Part shown: positions 18,870-27,803 of the stretch, in pieces | Layout: every line of letters begins with the position of its first letter | Position numbering within the stretch: the stretch's first letter is position 1 | Notes under the pieces: generated by a model | The model's database searches: none | What the model was told of the DNA's origin: nothing | Seen by the model: only the letters and a program-made list of their open reading frames with translations | Origin: Marinobacter sp. LV10R510-11A | GTDB taxonomy: Bacteria; Pseudomonadota; Gammaproteobacteria; Pseudomonadales; Oleiphilaceae | Direction: 5' to 3' | Assembly: GCF_900215155.1 (NCBI RefSeq) | Contig: NZ_LT907980.1 | Location: forward strand, 1,426,001-1,490,000 | DNA: 64,000 bases | Translations under genes and position numbers: made by a program

Positions 18870-20175
18870 CCAGCTGGCCAAGGCTAAAACTCCAACGTGA
18901 TTCCGCGCCAGTCACATCGTAACCTGCGGGGTTCAGCCCGTCGGTTCCGTGGGCAAGGCATTCCTTGATCGCCAATATTTCTGCCGCTGCGCGGCTTTCG
19001 TTATATTTGGCCAAATCGACAACTTTTGCGGCTTTCAACGGGGAATGGTGCCGGTCCGTCATAACCATCACCCGTGGCCACAGCCGGCGCTCGGGGGAAT
19101 GAGAAACCACAATGCCACGCTGGCCGTCCGTTAATTCCACAAGACTGCCCGTGGGATAAATACCAATCGCTCGAATAAAGCCCTGAACCAGATCGTCCTG
19201 AAACTCAATGTTGCGCATATCGTAGAGCAGGGTTACGGCTTTCGCTGGTGTCATAGGCGCTGCCAAACCTTCCCTAGGTTCGATGAGTGTCTCAAAGAAC
19301 TCTGCAAGCCCCGCAATTTTAGCCAGCAGCGGAATCCTGTCACCACAAATACCTTCGGGAAAACCCGAACCGTTATGACGTTCACGATGGCCCTGCACAA
19401 CACTTAGAACCGCCCGCGAAAGCCCGCTCTCTTCGAGCTTCGCCATACCCTTTTCAACATAGGTGCGGTAAAGCGCATACTCTTCTGGGCCAAGTTGCCC
19501 TTCCCGGCTAAGCAAATCTTCAGACAGTTGTGTTTTACCAACCTGGGATAACAGGCAGCCCAAGCCAAGGTGGTTCAACAGGCCTTCGTTCAGCCCCAGC
19601 TGACGCCCGCAAACAAGCGCCCAAACCGATGTATTCAAAGCATGCCGGTATACGTGGTTATCGTGCTTCTGAAGCCGGCTAAGCCATAGCAACGCATCCG
19701 GTTGACGGATGACACTGCACACCATTTTGTTGATAACCACTGCAATAGGCCGCAGATCCCGGGATTCCTGAGAAGTCACGGCGGTGTAAAGATGCTCAAG
19801 CGCAACGCCCGCATCTTCAAGCAGGCGCTTTGATGATTTCATTTCACGCTTCAACGTGGTCACGGCCCGATACTTTACAGGCTCACGTATACTCATCGGA
19901 GGTAGTTGAAGCTCTTCCCGACCCTCTCCTGCGCGCCGACCGCCGGTTCCAAAAACCGGCCGAACAACTCTGGAAAGCTCAACAGAGTTCCGATTTTCTG
20001 CAACGTCGACAGAGACCCACTGGCAATGGGAAATAAGGGCGCGGATATCGTCCTGGGAACGAATGTGAAACCCCTGAATAGGGAAAGGCGTCTGGTGCCA
20101 CGGCCGATCCAGGTCAGACACAAACATGCCCACCTCCAGATCTTGCACCGCAATTTTTTTCTGACCAACGCCCAC
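18859..20175 (-). CDS. Degenerate HD-GYP domain protein with DUF3391-like N-terminus
   Basis: The 438-residue protein starts with KKIAVQDLEVGMFVSDLDRPW, the DUF3391 type found before HD-GYP domains, followed by an HD-GYP fold (about residues 165-350). Family members hydrolyse cyclic di-GMP, but key residues differ here: the LLHD(I/V)GK motif reads LLSQVGK, the HPExG histidine is lost (TYVEKG), and HHERxDGSGYP reads GHRERHNGSGFP. It is therefore probably a binding or adaptor protein rather than an active phosphodiesterase. GTG 20175 follows AGGAG at good distance. A PilZ protein is encoded 0.9 kb away. Confidence 0.85.
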   Translation of the reverse strand: MGVGQKKIAVQDLEVGMFVSDLDRPWHQTPFPIQGFHIRSQDDIRALISHCQWVSVDVAENRNSVELSRVVRPVFGTGGRRAGEGREELQLPPMSIREPVKYRAVTTLKREMKSSKRLLEDAGVALEHLYTAVTSQESRDLRPIAVVINKMVCSVIRQPDALLWLSRLQKHDNHVYRHALNTSVWALVCGRQLGLNEGLLNHLGLGCLLSQVGKTQLSEDLLSREGQLGPEEYALYRTYVEKGMAKLEESGLSRAVLSVVQGHRERHNGSGFPEGICGDRIPLLAKIAGLAEFFETLIEPREGLAAPMTPAKAVTLLYDMRNIEFQDDLVQGFIRAIGIYPTGSLVELTDGQRGIVVSHSPERRLWPRVMVMTDRHHSPLKAAKVVDLAKYNESRAAAEILAIKECLAHGTDGLNPAGYDVTGAESRWSFSLGQLVSR

Positions 20176-20205
20176 TATTCACTCCTGAATAGGTATTTTT
20201 TAGTA

Positions 20206-20227
20206 GCTACCATTCTTGAATGGTAGC
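20206..20227. repeat. 22-bp perfect inverted repeat upstream of the HD-GYP gene
   Basis: GCTACCATTC-TT-GAATGGTAGC, a 10-bp stem around a two-base centre, lies about 30 bp upstream of the GTG start of the HD-GYP gene and 110 bp after the lipoprotein gene. It lacks a T-run, so it looks more like an operator or a weak terminator stem; its role is not known. Confidence 0.5.
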
Positions 20228-20339
20228 AGGGAATAGTCCATTACAATTTCGTAGCCCAAAGTAACGGCAGCAAGACAAACCGTAACGATATTCTTCAGCC
20301 GGAAACAATGTGTAGCAACGTGACCGGCATCACAACTCA

Positions 20340-20951
20340 TCAGTCCGCATTACACACTGAACGGTCGAACTTTGGCGGCCGAGCGCTGAGAGAGCCTCGA
20401 GGCGTTTTGCGGGTGTAAACGGTGTAAGGAACCGTTGATGCACGGATATAATCAACATTCACCGCGTCTTTTCCTTCGCCTTTAACAGCGGAAACCGGCT
20501 CACAGGCAACCAATAGCTCCAGCCGGCCAGATATATCTGCAATTCGCGCTTCAGAATCAGAAGGATTCACCAACATGCACGCATCGCTGGCATTTACCGA
20601 CGGCTGTTCCTGAACCAGCCGATCACTCGCGCTTTCGCCACAGGCGCGAATACCCTGACCGCAAGCCCCCGCCTCAGCATGGCTGCCGTCGTATAACCGC
20701 CAGGCCCGCTCACTACACTGGGTTTCGAGAGTTAAGGGTGTGGCGCGATCTGATACGAACCACCAAGAGGGGTATTCAGCACTGTGCCACGATAACCGGA
20801 CGGTTCTCGGCTCCCCTTGGGAGTTCTCGGCTGGAAACATGGCGTAGTGGGAGTAATAGGTAGCACAACCAGACTGCATCACCAGCAGCCCGCTCAATGC
20901 CAGCAAGCGTGCAACGCCTTTGGAAATTCTATGAAATCTAAAAGCAATCAT
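20340..20951 (-). CDS. Hypothetical lipoprotein
   Basis: I do not recognise the family. From ATG 20951 the 203-residue product has a lipoprotein signal (ALSGLLVMQSGC, Cys at about 29) followed by a Cys-containing domain with ETQCSERAWRLYDGS and a basic tail. An upstream in-frame start (21071) would overlap the PilZ gene by 41 bases and precede the signal peptide by 40 residues, so I reject it. It is probably anchored in the outer membrane. Confidence 0.65.
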   Translation of the reverse strand: MIAFRFHRISKGVARLLALSGLLVMQSGCATYYSHYAMFPAENSQGEPRTVRLSWHSAEYPSWWFVSDRATPLTLETQCSERAWRLYDGSHAEAGACGQGIRACGESASDRLVQEQPSVNASDACMLVNPSDSEARIADISGRLELLVACEPVSAVKGEGKDAVNVDYIRASTVPYTVYTRKTPRGSLSARPPKFDRSVCNAD

Positions 20952-21030
20952 GAGTCTCTCGTTGTCCCTTAACGACAATCTCACTGGAGTGATGGATATC
21001 ATCCATGGGAAAGCGTGGTAAAAATGCCTG

Positions 21031-21309
21031 TCAGTTAACACTCTCGTCAAACTGCAAGCCGTAGCCATCATTTGTTATGCGGACAACAACCATACTCAGC
21101 ACAGGCGCTGGCACGGGCAGCCCCTGTGCTTGCACCTCTACCTTATCCCCCATTTCGGGAGCAAAGGGCTCATTATCCACCACAACAAATACGCCACCAT
21201 CCGATATATCCCGGGTAGAGAAGACAAACTCCCCTTGTTGTTCGTGGCTTACTTTTACCTTGGCACTCATCGCTGTACGACAGTGCTCTCTGCGATCATC
21301 TACACCCAT
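21031..21309 (-). CDS. PilZ domain protein
   Basis: The 92-residue protein is a single PilZ domain. It has the cyclic-di-GMP binding pair of motifs: RREHCR (RxxxR) at residues 6-11 and DISDGGVFVVVD (D/NxSxxG) around 35-46. Such proteins act as cyclic-di-GMP receptors controlling motility or surface behaviour. It is immediately upstream of the lipoprotein gene on the same strand. Confidence 0.88.
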   Translation of the reverse strand: MGVDDRREHCRTAMSAKVKVSHEQQGEFVFSTRDISDGGVFVVVDNEPFAPEMGDKVEVQAQGLPVPAPVLSMVVVRITNDGYGLQFDESVN

Positions 21310-21450
21310 CTGCGACGTTCCACTGCTTTACTAAGGTACATAGTAGATTATTGTGTGTGCTCGCGAATCATATCGTTTATACAACTCGAGGTAGAATAAC
21401 ACTATTTTGAAAGAAGTACGCCAAAGGGAATATTGACTTCCCGCGTAACA

Positions 21451-21470
21451 CAAATGAGAATGGTTGCCGT
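21451..21470 (+). promoter_or_regulatory. Probable Fur box
   Basis: CAAATGAGAATGGTTGCCGT, about 80 bp before the iron-binding protein start, has one strong half (AAATGAGAAT) of the Fur consensus and a weaker second half. Its position in front of an iron ABC transporter gene supports iron-dependent repression. Confidence 0.55.
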
Positions 21471-21546
21471 TGTTAGGCGCTTGTGGCTCTCAACCAGTAC
21501 CCAAACACAAGCGCACACTCGATCCGAATCACCTAAGGATGGCACC

Positions 21547-22563
21547 ATGCGCATGAAACTCGCCGCAACCGCGGCAATCGCCCTCACGGCTCTTCCCCTT
21601 GCTGCCTCTGCAGACGGCGAAGTTAACATCTACTCATACCGTCAGGCGCACCTTCTTGAGCCACTTTTGAATGCTTTTGAACAGGAAACCGGCATCAAGA
21701 GTAACGTAGTATTCGCCAAGCAGGGGCTGGCTGAGCGTTTGGCGCGCGAAGGCCGCAACAGCCCTGCAGACGTTGTCATGACCGTAGACATCTCGCGGCT
21801 GAATGAGCTGGTGGAGCGTGATCTGGTTCAGGGCGTGGACAACGATGTGCTGAATAAAAATGTGCCGGCTAGCCTGCGTCATCCAGAAGGCAAGTGGATT
21901 GGCCTCACCACCCGAGCGCGCCTGATCTATACCTCCAAAGAGCGCGTTGAGGAAGGTGAAATCACTACCTACGAGGAGCTAGCAGATGACAAGTGGGATA
22001 ACCGCATCTGTACTCGCAGCGGCAAGCACCCGTACAACATTGCGCTGATCTCATCCATGATCGCCCATCACGGCGAAGCCGAAACAGAAACCTGGCTGAA
22101 TGGAGTTAAAGATAACCTGGCCCGTAAACCCCAGGGCGGCGACCGCGATCAGATCAAGGCTATTTCAGAAGGCGTGTGCGATGTAGCTATCGGCAACAGC
22201 TATTACTACGGCAACATGCTGCAGGATGAGAATCAGCGCCCGGCTGCAGAAGCTGTTCGCCTGGTGTTCCCGAATGCCGATGGCCGCGGAACCCACATCA
22301 ACATCAGCGGTATTTCCCTGACCAAAAGCGCCCCGAACCGCGATAACGCCATTAAACTGATGGAATTCCTGACAGCCCCGGAAGCTCAAGGTATCTACGC
22401 CACGGCTAACACTGAATACCCGGCAAACCCGAACGTAAAGCCCACCGGACTGGTTGCAGAATGGGGTGAAATTCAGCCAGACAGCCTTTCTCTGCAAAAA
22501 ATCGCAGAAAACCGCAACGCGGCAGTCAAATTGGTTGACCGTGTAGACTTCGACGGCGAGTAA
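21547..22563 (+). CDS. fbpA: Ferric iron ABC transporter, periplasmic binding protein
   Basis: The 338-residue protein has a signal peptide (ATAAIALTALPLAASA) and the Fbp/Fut fold: GEVNIYSYRQAHLLEPLLNA at the mature N-terminus, RTRSGKHPYNIALI-like segment near 155 and the paired iron-ligand tyrosines in GNSYYYGN. It captures Fe3+ in the periplasm. ATG 21547 (or 21553) is chosen because it opens the signal peptide; the open frame extends upstream over the probable promoter. The permease gene follows after a hairpin; no ATPase gene is nearby. Confidence 0.92.
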   Translation: MRMKLAATAAIALTALPLAASADGEVNIYSYRQAHLLEPLLNAFEQETGIKSNVVFAKQGLAERLAREGRNSPADVVMTVDISRLNELVERDLVQGVDNDVLNKNVPASLRHPEGKWIGLTTRARLIYTSKERVEEGEITTYEELADDKWDNRICTRSGKHPYNIALISSMIAHHGEAETETWLNGVKDNLARKPQGGDRDQIKAISEGVCDVAIGNSYYYGNMLQDENQRPAAEAVRLVFPNADGRGTHINISGISLTKSAPNRDNAIKLMEFLTAPEAQGIYATANTEYPANPNVKPTGLVAEWGEIQPDSLSLQKIAENRNAAVKLVDRVDFDGE

Positions 22564-22570
22564 GTATTTC

Positions 22571-22607
22571 GGTGAGGGTGGCCAAGCCGCCCTCACCTTC
22601 GCTTTTT
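22571..22607 (+). terminator. Intercistronic hairpin after fbpA
   Basis: GGTGAGGG pairs with CCCTCACC, with an inner GGC/GCC pair, followed a few bases later by CTTTTTA. It probably limits readthrough so that the binding protein is made in excess over the permease. Confidence 0.75.
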
Positions 22608-22642
22608 ATCAACGCTGTAAATGATTCTGAAACAGGAACCCT

Positions 22643-24331
22643 ATGAGCGAGGCCGCGACCAGCGTTAACCCCGGGCTTACACAGCCCTTGCTGGCAAAGC
22701 ACACCTCCCGCCGCTGGCTTTTCAGCGCACTGCTAACCACCGCCATCGTTGCTCTGCCGGTTCTATCGGTTATTTTCTTGGCCTTCTTCCCTGAAGAAAA
22801 TATATGGCCACACCTGATAAACACCACGCTGCCCCGCTATCTTGTAACAACCCTGAAACTCATGGCTGGGGTTGGCGCTATCACGCTAGTGATCGGCCTT
22901 TCAACTGCCTGGGCCGTCACCATGTGCGAGTTCCCCGGCCGTAAATTTTTCGAATGGGCCATGTTGTTGCCTTTCGCGGTGCCGGCTTATGTGATCGCGT
23001 ACGTCTACACCAGCCTTCTGGATTATGCCGGCCCGGTTCAGGGCATTCTGAGAGATTCGTTTGGCTGGGCCAACGCTTCGGATTACTGGTTTCCCGAAAT
23101 TCGCAGCCTAGAAGGCGCCACGCTGATGCTCGGCCTGGTGCTCTACCCCTATGTTTATCTTCTCGCCCGGGCCGCGTTTCTGGATCAGTCTCCCTCACTG
23201 TTTGCAGTCAGTCGCAGCCTTGGCCACTCGGCCCTTAGCACGTTTTTCAAAGTGGTTCTGCCCATCGCCCGCCCGGCCGTTGCAGTGGGTCTTTCTTTGG
23301 TACTAATGGAAACCCTGAACGATTTTGGCACCGTCGATTTTTTTGCTGTGCAAACACTCACCGCCGGCCTGTTTGATACCTGGATGAACCTTGGCAACTT
23401 GGGTGGTGCGGCCCAGATAGCCACAACCATGCTCATTTTTGTGGTTATTCTGGTCACTCTTGAACGCTATTCCCGTCGACGCCAGCAACAATTTGCCGCC
23501 CGGGATAACCGCGACCCCATTCGCCGTTTCACCATGTCGCACCCAAGGCAACTCATCTGCGTTGCCGTGTGTGCGGCGCCGGTAATCTTTGGCTTTGTTA
23601 TCCCGGGTGTGACTCTGGGCATCTATGCGTGGGAATACTTTGATCAAAGCTGGAACCCGGTGTTTATACGCAACACCCTTAACAGCCTATTCCTCTCCGG
23701 GGCCGCAGCACTGACCACCCTGCTGATCGGCGTTACCCTCGCCTACAGCCGAAGGCTTCACAACACCCGTGGGATGCAAGTGCTCATGCGTCTCTCAAGC
23801 TTGGGTTACGCCATGCCAGGTGCGGTGCTAGCCGTGGGTGTGATCGTGCCGCTGGCAGGCTTTGATAATTGGCTGGATAGCCTAATGAGGGATTACTTCG
23901 GTGTAAGCACAGGCCTTCTACTCAGCGGCTCGGCCTTCGCCATCGTATTTGCTTATACAGTGAGATTTTTGGCGGTGTCTGCCGGTAGTGTAGAAAGCGC
24001 ACTGCAGAAAATTACCCCGAGCATGGATATGGCATCGCGCTCACTGGGCAACAGCCCGGGCAAAACACTGGTGAAGGTCCACCTTCCCATGCTTCGCGGC
24101 ACATTGATTACCGCCGCACTGGTGGTTTTTGTAGATTGTATGAAGGAGTTACCGGCCACGCTGATACTGCGGCCGTTCAACTTTGAAACTCTGGCCACCT
24201 ACGTGTACCAGTTTGCCTCCGACGAACGCCTATATCACAGCGCGCTGCCGGCACTCATTATTGTACTGGCGGGCATTATCCCCATCATTTTGATGAGCCG
24301 GTCAATCTCCAACACTCGCTCTATGGTCTGA
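22643..24331 (+). CDS. fbpB: Ferric iron ABC transporter permease (fused two-domain)
   Basis: The 562-residue inner-membrane protein has about 12 membrane segments in two tandem permease halves. Each half has an EAA-type loop: RSLGHSALSTFFKVVLPIAR (residues about 190-210) and RSLGNSPGKTLVKVHLPMLR (about 465-485). This is the usual FbpB/HitB arrangement. The ATPase partner fbpC is missing downstream, where a thioesterase gene lies on the other strand, so the ATPase must be encoded elsewhere. Confidence 0.93.
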   Translation: MSEAATSVNPGLTQPLLAKHTSRRWLFSALLTTAIVALPVLSVIFLAFFPEENIWPHLINTTLPRYLVTTLKLMAGVGAITLVIGLSTAWAVTMCEFPGRKFFEWAMLLPFAVPAYVIAYVYTSLLDYAGPVQGILRDSFGWANASDYWFPEIRSLEGATLMLGLVLYPYVYLLARAAFLDQSPSLFAVSRSLGHSALSTFFKVVLPIARPAVAVGLSLVLMETLNDFGTVDFFAVQTLTAGLFDTWMNLGNLGGAAQIATTMLIFVVILVTLERYSRRRQQQFAARDNRDPIRRFTMSHPRQLICVAVCAAPVIFGFVIPGVTLGIYAWEYFDQSWNPVFIRNTLNSLFLSGAAALTTLLIGVTLAYSRRLHNTRGMQVLMRLSSLGYAMPGAVLAVGVIVPLAGFDNWLDSLMRDYFGVSTGLLLSGSAFAIVFAYTVRFLAVSAGSVESALQKITPSMDMASRSLGNSPGKTLVKVHLPMLRGTLITAALVVFVDCMKELPATLILRPFNFETLATYVYQFASDERLYHSALPALIIVLAGIIPIILMSRSISNTRSMV

Positions 24332-24345
24332 TACCGGCCTCAAAA

Positions 24346-24831
24346 CTAGGGCGCTATTGCAGAGTGGGCACCCTGCACGACGAACCGCCCCTGAAATACA
24401 GCCACCGGATCACCCTGTGGCATGGGGTTCGGCGTTCCGCAAAACACCTCAGTGGTGAGATCCAATCGAGCTTTGCCGTGCCTTGCCAAGGCTTTTCTGA
24501 AGCGCTCAGGAACTTCTTCCCCTGGCAACCGGCAGATCGCGTAAAAGCCTGAGGCCACCGGTTCAAGATAATCAATGCTGCCTGTCTGCACCACCACATT
24601 GCCTTTCAAACCAAGATCGGCCAGTGCAAGCTCCATAAGCCCCCAGGCCGCTGTTACAGCCACTGAATAGACGCTGCCACCAAAGCCGGTGCCCTGATGA
24701 TTGGTATTGGGTTCAAGTGGCGCACTAATCAGTAACGCACTGCCATCCCAAGAATGCAGTTCAATTCCCAGTGCGCGGGAAAGCGGAATTTCCTCATGAA
24801 TGCGCTTCTGAAATGCAGAAAGCTGAGCCAT
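24346..24831 (-). CDS. Hotdog-fold thioesterase (YiiD C-terminal type)
   Basis: The 161-residue protein has the YiiD_C/DUF4442-like pattern: RALGIELHSWDGSALLISAP, NTNHQGTGFGGSVYSVAVTA and VVQTGSIDYLEPVASGFYAI. It probably hydrolyses acyl-CoA or acyl-ACP thioesters. ATG 24831 has a strong AGGAGGGG Shine-Dalgarno. It lies 35 bp downstream of an acyl-CoA ligase gene, which fits a shared role in acyl-CoA turnover. Confidence 0.82.
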   Translation of the reverse strand: MAQLSAFQKRIHEEIPLSRALGIELHSWDGSALLISAPLEPNTNHQGTGFGGSVYSVAVTAAWGLMELALADLGLKGNVVVQTGSIDYLEPVASGFYAICRLPGEEVPERFRKALARHGKARLDLTTEVFCGTPNPMPQGDPVAVFQGRFVVQGAHSAIAP

Positions 24832-24866
24832 AAACCCCTCCTGATCTGAACAAAACGGGTTGTGCG

Positions 24867-26534
24867 TTACTGCCAGAGCACCTTCTGGCGCTTCGCATAC
24901 CACTCGTTCACTTGGCTTTCATAGGCCTCTTCCACAACATTTCGCTTAAGCTTCAGCGTTGGCGTCAAGAAGCTGTTCTCCATCGACCACTCATCGCTGA
25001 CGATTATCACAAAAGCCAGCTTCTCGTGTGGGTCCACCGTCTTGTTCACCTTATCAACAAGTTCAGTGAAGCTGGCCTCAATCTCCTTCCGGAAATCCGC
25101 ATCGGCCATCTTTGGCCTAACGCCTTCTGCCAGCTGAATCATGGCAAAAGGCTGGGTCTGGTTGGCACCAGACACACACACCAGCTCGATTGACTGGTGT
25201 GCCATCAAGCGGTTTTCAATTGGCGCAGGTGCAATATACTTGCCCTTGCTGGTCTTAAAGATTTCCTTCATTCGGCCCGTAATTTTCAGGCGCCCCATCT
25301 CATCAATTTCGCCTTTATCGCCGGTTTTCAAGAAACCGTCTTCGGTAAAGGCTTCACGGGTTTTCTCTTCGTCCTTGTAATAACCCATCATACTGCCAGG
25401 GCTCTTAACCAGAATCTCACCCTCAGGGCTAATTCTCGTTTCCACACCCGGCATAGCCTCTCCCACATAACCCGTGCGAGAGCGCCCGAATTTGTTGATG
25501 TGAGAATAGGCAAAATTCTCCGTCATGCCATAGCCCTCAAGCAACTCTAGGCCAAGGTTGCGGTACCAATCCAACACGTCACTGGCAAGTGGCGCAGAAC
25601 CACTACCGGCCAGCTTGGCCTTATCCAGACCCAGCCCCTTCAGGATCTTTTTCTTGATCAGCCGGTTCACAATAGGAATCTTCAGCAGCGTATCTAGCTT
25701 CTTCTGTGGCAGTTTCTGCAGAACACCCTGTTGAAATCTAACCCACAGCCGCGGAACCGAAAGGAACAACGTTGGCTGTGCTCGCTTCATATCTTCAACA
25801 AAGGTGTCAAGAGACTCGGCAAAGAACAGATGGAAACCCGCATATAAAGAAGCCAGCTCTACAAACGTGCGCTCAAAAACGTGTGCCATGGGAAGGTAAG
25901 ACAGCATGCGCTCATCCGAGCTAACCTGCAGAACCTCAAGGCCGCCTTCGGCCGCAAGGGCCATGTTACGGAAGCTCAGCATGACGCCTTTCGGCTGGCC
26001 TGTACTGCCCGAGGTATAGACAACCGTTGCAAGCTCGTCTCCCTCGCGCTGAACGTTCTCCTCCAAAGGCGGATACTTGGCAACAATATCGTCCCAGGTT
26101 TCAAAATCATTGGGCGGGCTCAGCGGATAGGAAATACAACGAACGGAATCCGGTACGCCCGGCTTCATCGTGTCCCAGCCGTCCAGTTTACCCACAAACA
26201 AAACCTCGCACTCAGCGTGGTTCAGCACATAGGTAACGGTATCTGCATTCAGCGTGGGGTATAGCGGCACGGAAACATGCCCCGCCATCCAGATCGCCCA
26301 GTCGGTCATGATCCAGTGTGCGCAGTTCTTCGAAATCAGGCCGATACGGCTTTTCTCAGGCAGGCTCAGGGATTTGAGGTACGACGCCATACGGCGGGCC
26401 TCGTCAACCGCCCTTCCCCATGTGTAGTCCACCACTTTGCCATCGCCAATAGGCTGGGTTAGGTAAAGGGAATTAGCCTTAGTAGTCTCCCAGTGATAGA
26501 CCATATCCAGGGGAAGTTTGTTTGTTGTGTGCAT
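24867..26534 (-). CDS. AMP-dependent long-chain acyl-CoA synthetase
   Basis: The 555-residue protein carries the adenylate-forming signatures: VVYTSGSTGQPKGVMLSFRN (P-loop-like), LGLELLEGYGMTENFAYSHI, and FLKTGDKGEIDEMGRLKITG followed by RMKEIFKTSKGKYIAPAPIE. It activates fatty acids to acyl-CoA at the cytoplasmic face of the membrane. It has the LACS-type insert and length. A good AAGGAAG Shine-Dalgarno precedes ATG 26534. The thioesterase gene follows. Confidence 0.92.
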   Translation of the reverse strand: MHTTNKLPLDMVYHWETTKANSLYLTQPIGDGKVVDYTWGRAVDEARRMASYLKSLSLPEKSRIGLISKNCAHWIMTDWAIWMAGHVSVPLYPTLNADTVTYVLNHAECEVLFVGKLDGWDTMKPGVPDSVRCISYPLSPPNDFETWDDIVAKYPPLEENVQREGDELATVVYTSGSTGQPKGVMLSFRNMALAAEGGLEVLQVSSDERMLSYLPMAHVFERTFVELASLYAGFHLFFAESLDTFVEDMKRAQPTLFLSVPRLWVRFQQGVLQKLPQKKLDTLLKIPIVNRLIKKKILKGLGLDKAKLAGSGSAPLASDVLDWYRNLGLELLEGYGMTENFAYSHINKFGRSRTGYVGEAMPGVETRISPEGEILVKSPGSMMGYYKDEEKTREAFTEDGFLKTGDKGEIDEMGRLKITGRMKEIFKTSKGKYIAPAPIENRLMAHQSIELVCVSGANQTQPFAMIQLAEGVRPKMADADFRKEIEASFTELVDKVNKTVDPHEKLAFVIIVSDEWSMENSFLTPTLKLKRNVVEEAYESQVNEWYAKRQKVLWQ

Positions 26535-26762
26535 GGATCTTCCTTGGTTTTCGTTATTTGATTTATAAGGACATTATTTAGGCACTAGTAGGGTATTTCA
26601 ACACATTGTGGCGAGTCAAAGCGTGACTCAGGCCAACTGGGCAAAACTCTTCCCGAGAATATCTCGTTTAGGCCAACACACATTAACATGCTCTACCGCC
26701 AAGGCCGCAGGGCTGTGATAAACTCTCGCACCTATACCGCAACAAACCTCGGAGATGGGCAA

Positions 26763-27737
26763 ATGGCCAAGAAAACCCTACGCATCCTGTTGGGCGCGTC
26801 ATTAATGGCAATGGCAAGTCTTTCACAGGCTGCAGAGCCACGTGTTGTCGCCATTACGCAGATCGTCGAACACCCGGCTTTGGATGCCGTTCATCAAGGC
26901 GTAAAGGATGAACTGGCCGAACGAGGCTACAAAGAAGGTGACAATCTTAAGCTCATGCACGAAAGCGCTCAGGGAAACGCTGCCATCGCCTCCCAGATTG
27001 CCCGTAAATTTATCGGTGACAAACCCGATGTGATCGTGGCTATCGCAACACCTTCGGCACAAACGGTTGCCGCTGCTGCCCGCAACATCCCCGTGGTGTT
27101 TGCTGCGGTAACCGATCCAGTAGGCGCAAAGCTGGTTAAAAGCGCCGAGGCACCGGGCGCAAACATTACCGGCGTAAGCGACATGCTCCCCATCGACAAG
27201 CACCTAGACATGTTGCAGCGCATCATGCCGAATGCCAAGCGAATTGGCACCGTATTCAATCCTGGCGAAGCCAACGCTGTAACACTGGTTGAGCTGCTTG
27301 AAGAGCGCATGAAAGCCCGCGGACTCACTTTGGTAAAAGGCGCAGCCACCAAGACCTCTGAAGTACTGGGCGCGGCCCGCTCTTTAGTAGGCAAGGCTGA
27401 TGCTATTTATCTGACAACCGATAACACGGTTATCAGCGCCGCCGAAGCGGTCATTTCCGTGGGCGAACGCGCCAATATCCCCGTGTTCGCAGCCGACACC
27501 GCCACGGTTGCCCGGGGTGCCGTCGCTGCTATGGGTTTTGACTACTACGACCACGGCCGCCAAGCCGGCGTAATGGTTGCCCGCATTCTCGAAGGCGAAA
27601 AGCCCGCCGACATGCCCGTTGAAACCATGGAAAAGCTCAACCTGTTCGTGAACCCAGAAGCCGGTGAGCGCATGGGCATCACCCTGTCGGAAGATGTGAT
27701 TGCCGACGCTCAAAAAGTCATTAAAAGCGATAAGTAA
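26763..27737 (+). CDS. ABC transporter substrate-binding protein (TrpX-like, PF04392 type)
   Basis: The 324-residue periplasmic protein has a signal peptide (MAKKTLRILLGASLMAMASL to SQAAE) and the motifs EHPALDAVHQGVKDEL, ARKFIGDKPDVIVAIATPSA, PVVFAAVTDPVGAKLV and FAADTATVARGAVAAMGFDY. This family pairs with permease and ATPase genes of the TrpXYZ type for aromatic amino acids or related ligands, which fits the next two genes. The exact ligand cannot be read from sequence. ATG 26763 follows GGAGATGGGC. Confidence 0.88.
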   Translation: MAKKTLRILLGASLMAMASLSQAAEPRVVAITQIVEHPALDAVHQGVKDELAERGYKEGDNLKLMHESAQGNAAIASQIARKFIGDKPDVIVAIATPSAQTVAAAARNIPVVFAAVTDPVGAKLVKSAEAPGANITGVSDMLPIDKHLDMLQRIMPNAKRIGTVFNPGEANAVTLVELLEERMKARGLTLVKGAATKTSEVLGAARSLVGKADAIYLTTDNTVISAAEAVISVGERANIPVFAADTATVARGAVAAMGFDYYDHGRQAGVMVARILEGEKPADMPVETMEKLNLFVNPEAGERMGITLSEDVIADAQKVIKSDK

Positions 27738-27749
27738 CGCCTGACCTAC

Positions 27750-27785
27750 ACGGGCAGAACCCAAAAGGATCCGCCCGTTTTTCTT
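27750..27785 (+). terminator. Intercistronic terminator-like hairpin
   Basis: ACGGGC and GCCCGT form a stem followed by TTTTTC between the binding-protein gene and the permease gene. As with fbpA, it probably gives higher expression of the binding protein. Confidence 0.75.
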
Positions 27786-27803
27786 TCACAGTGAATCTTA
27801 CCC

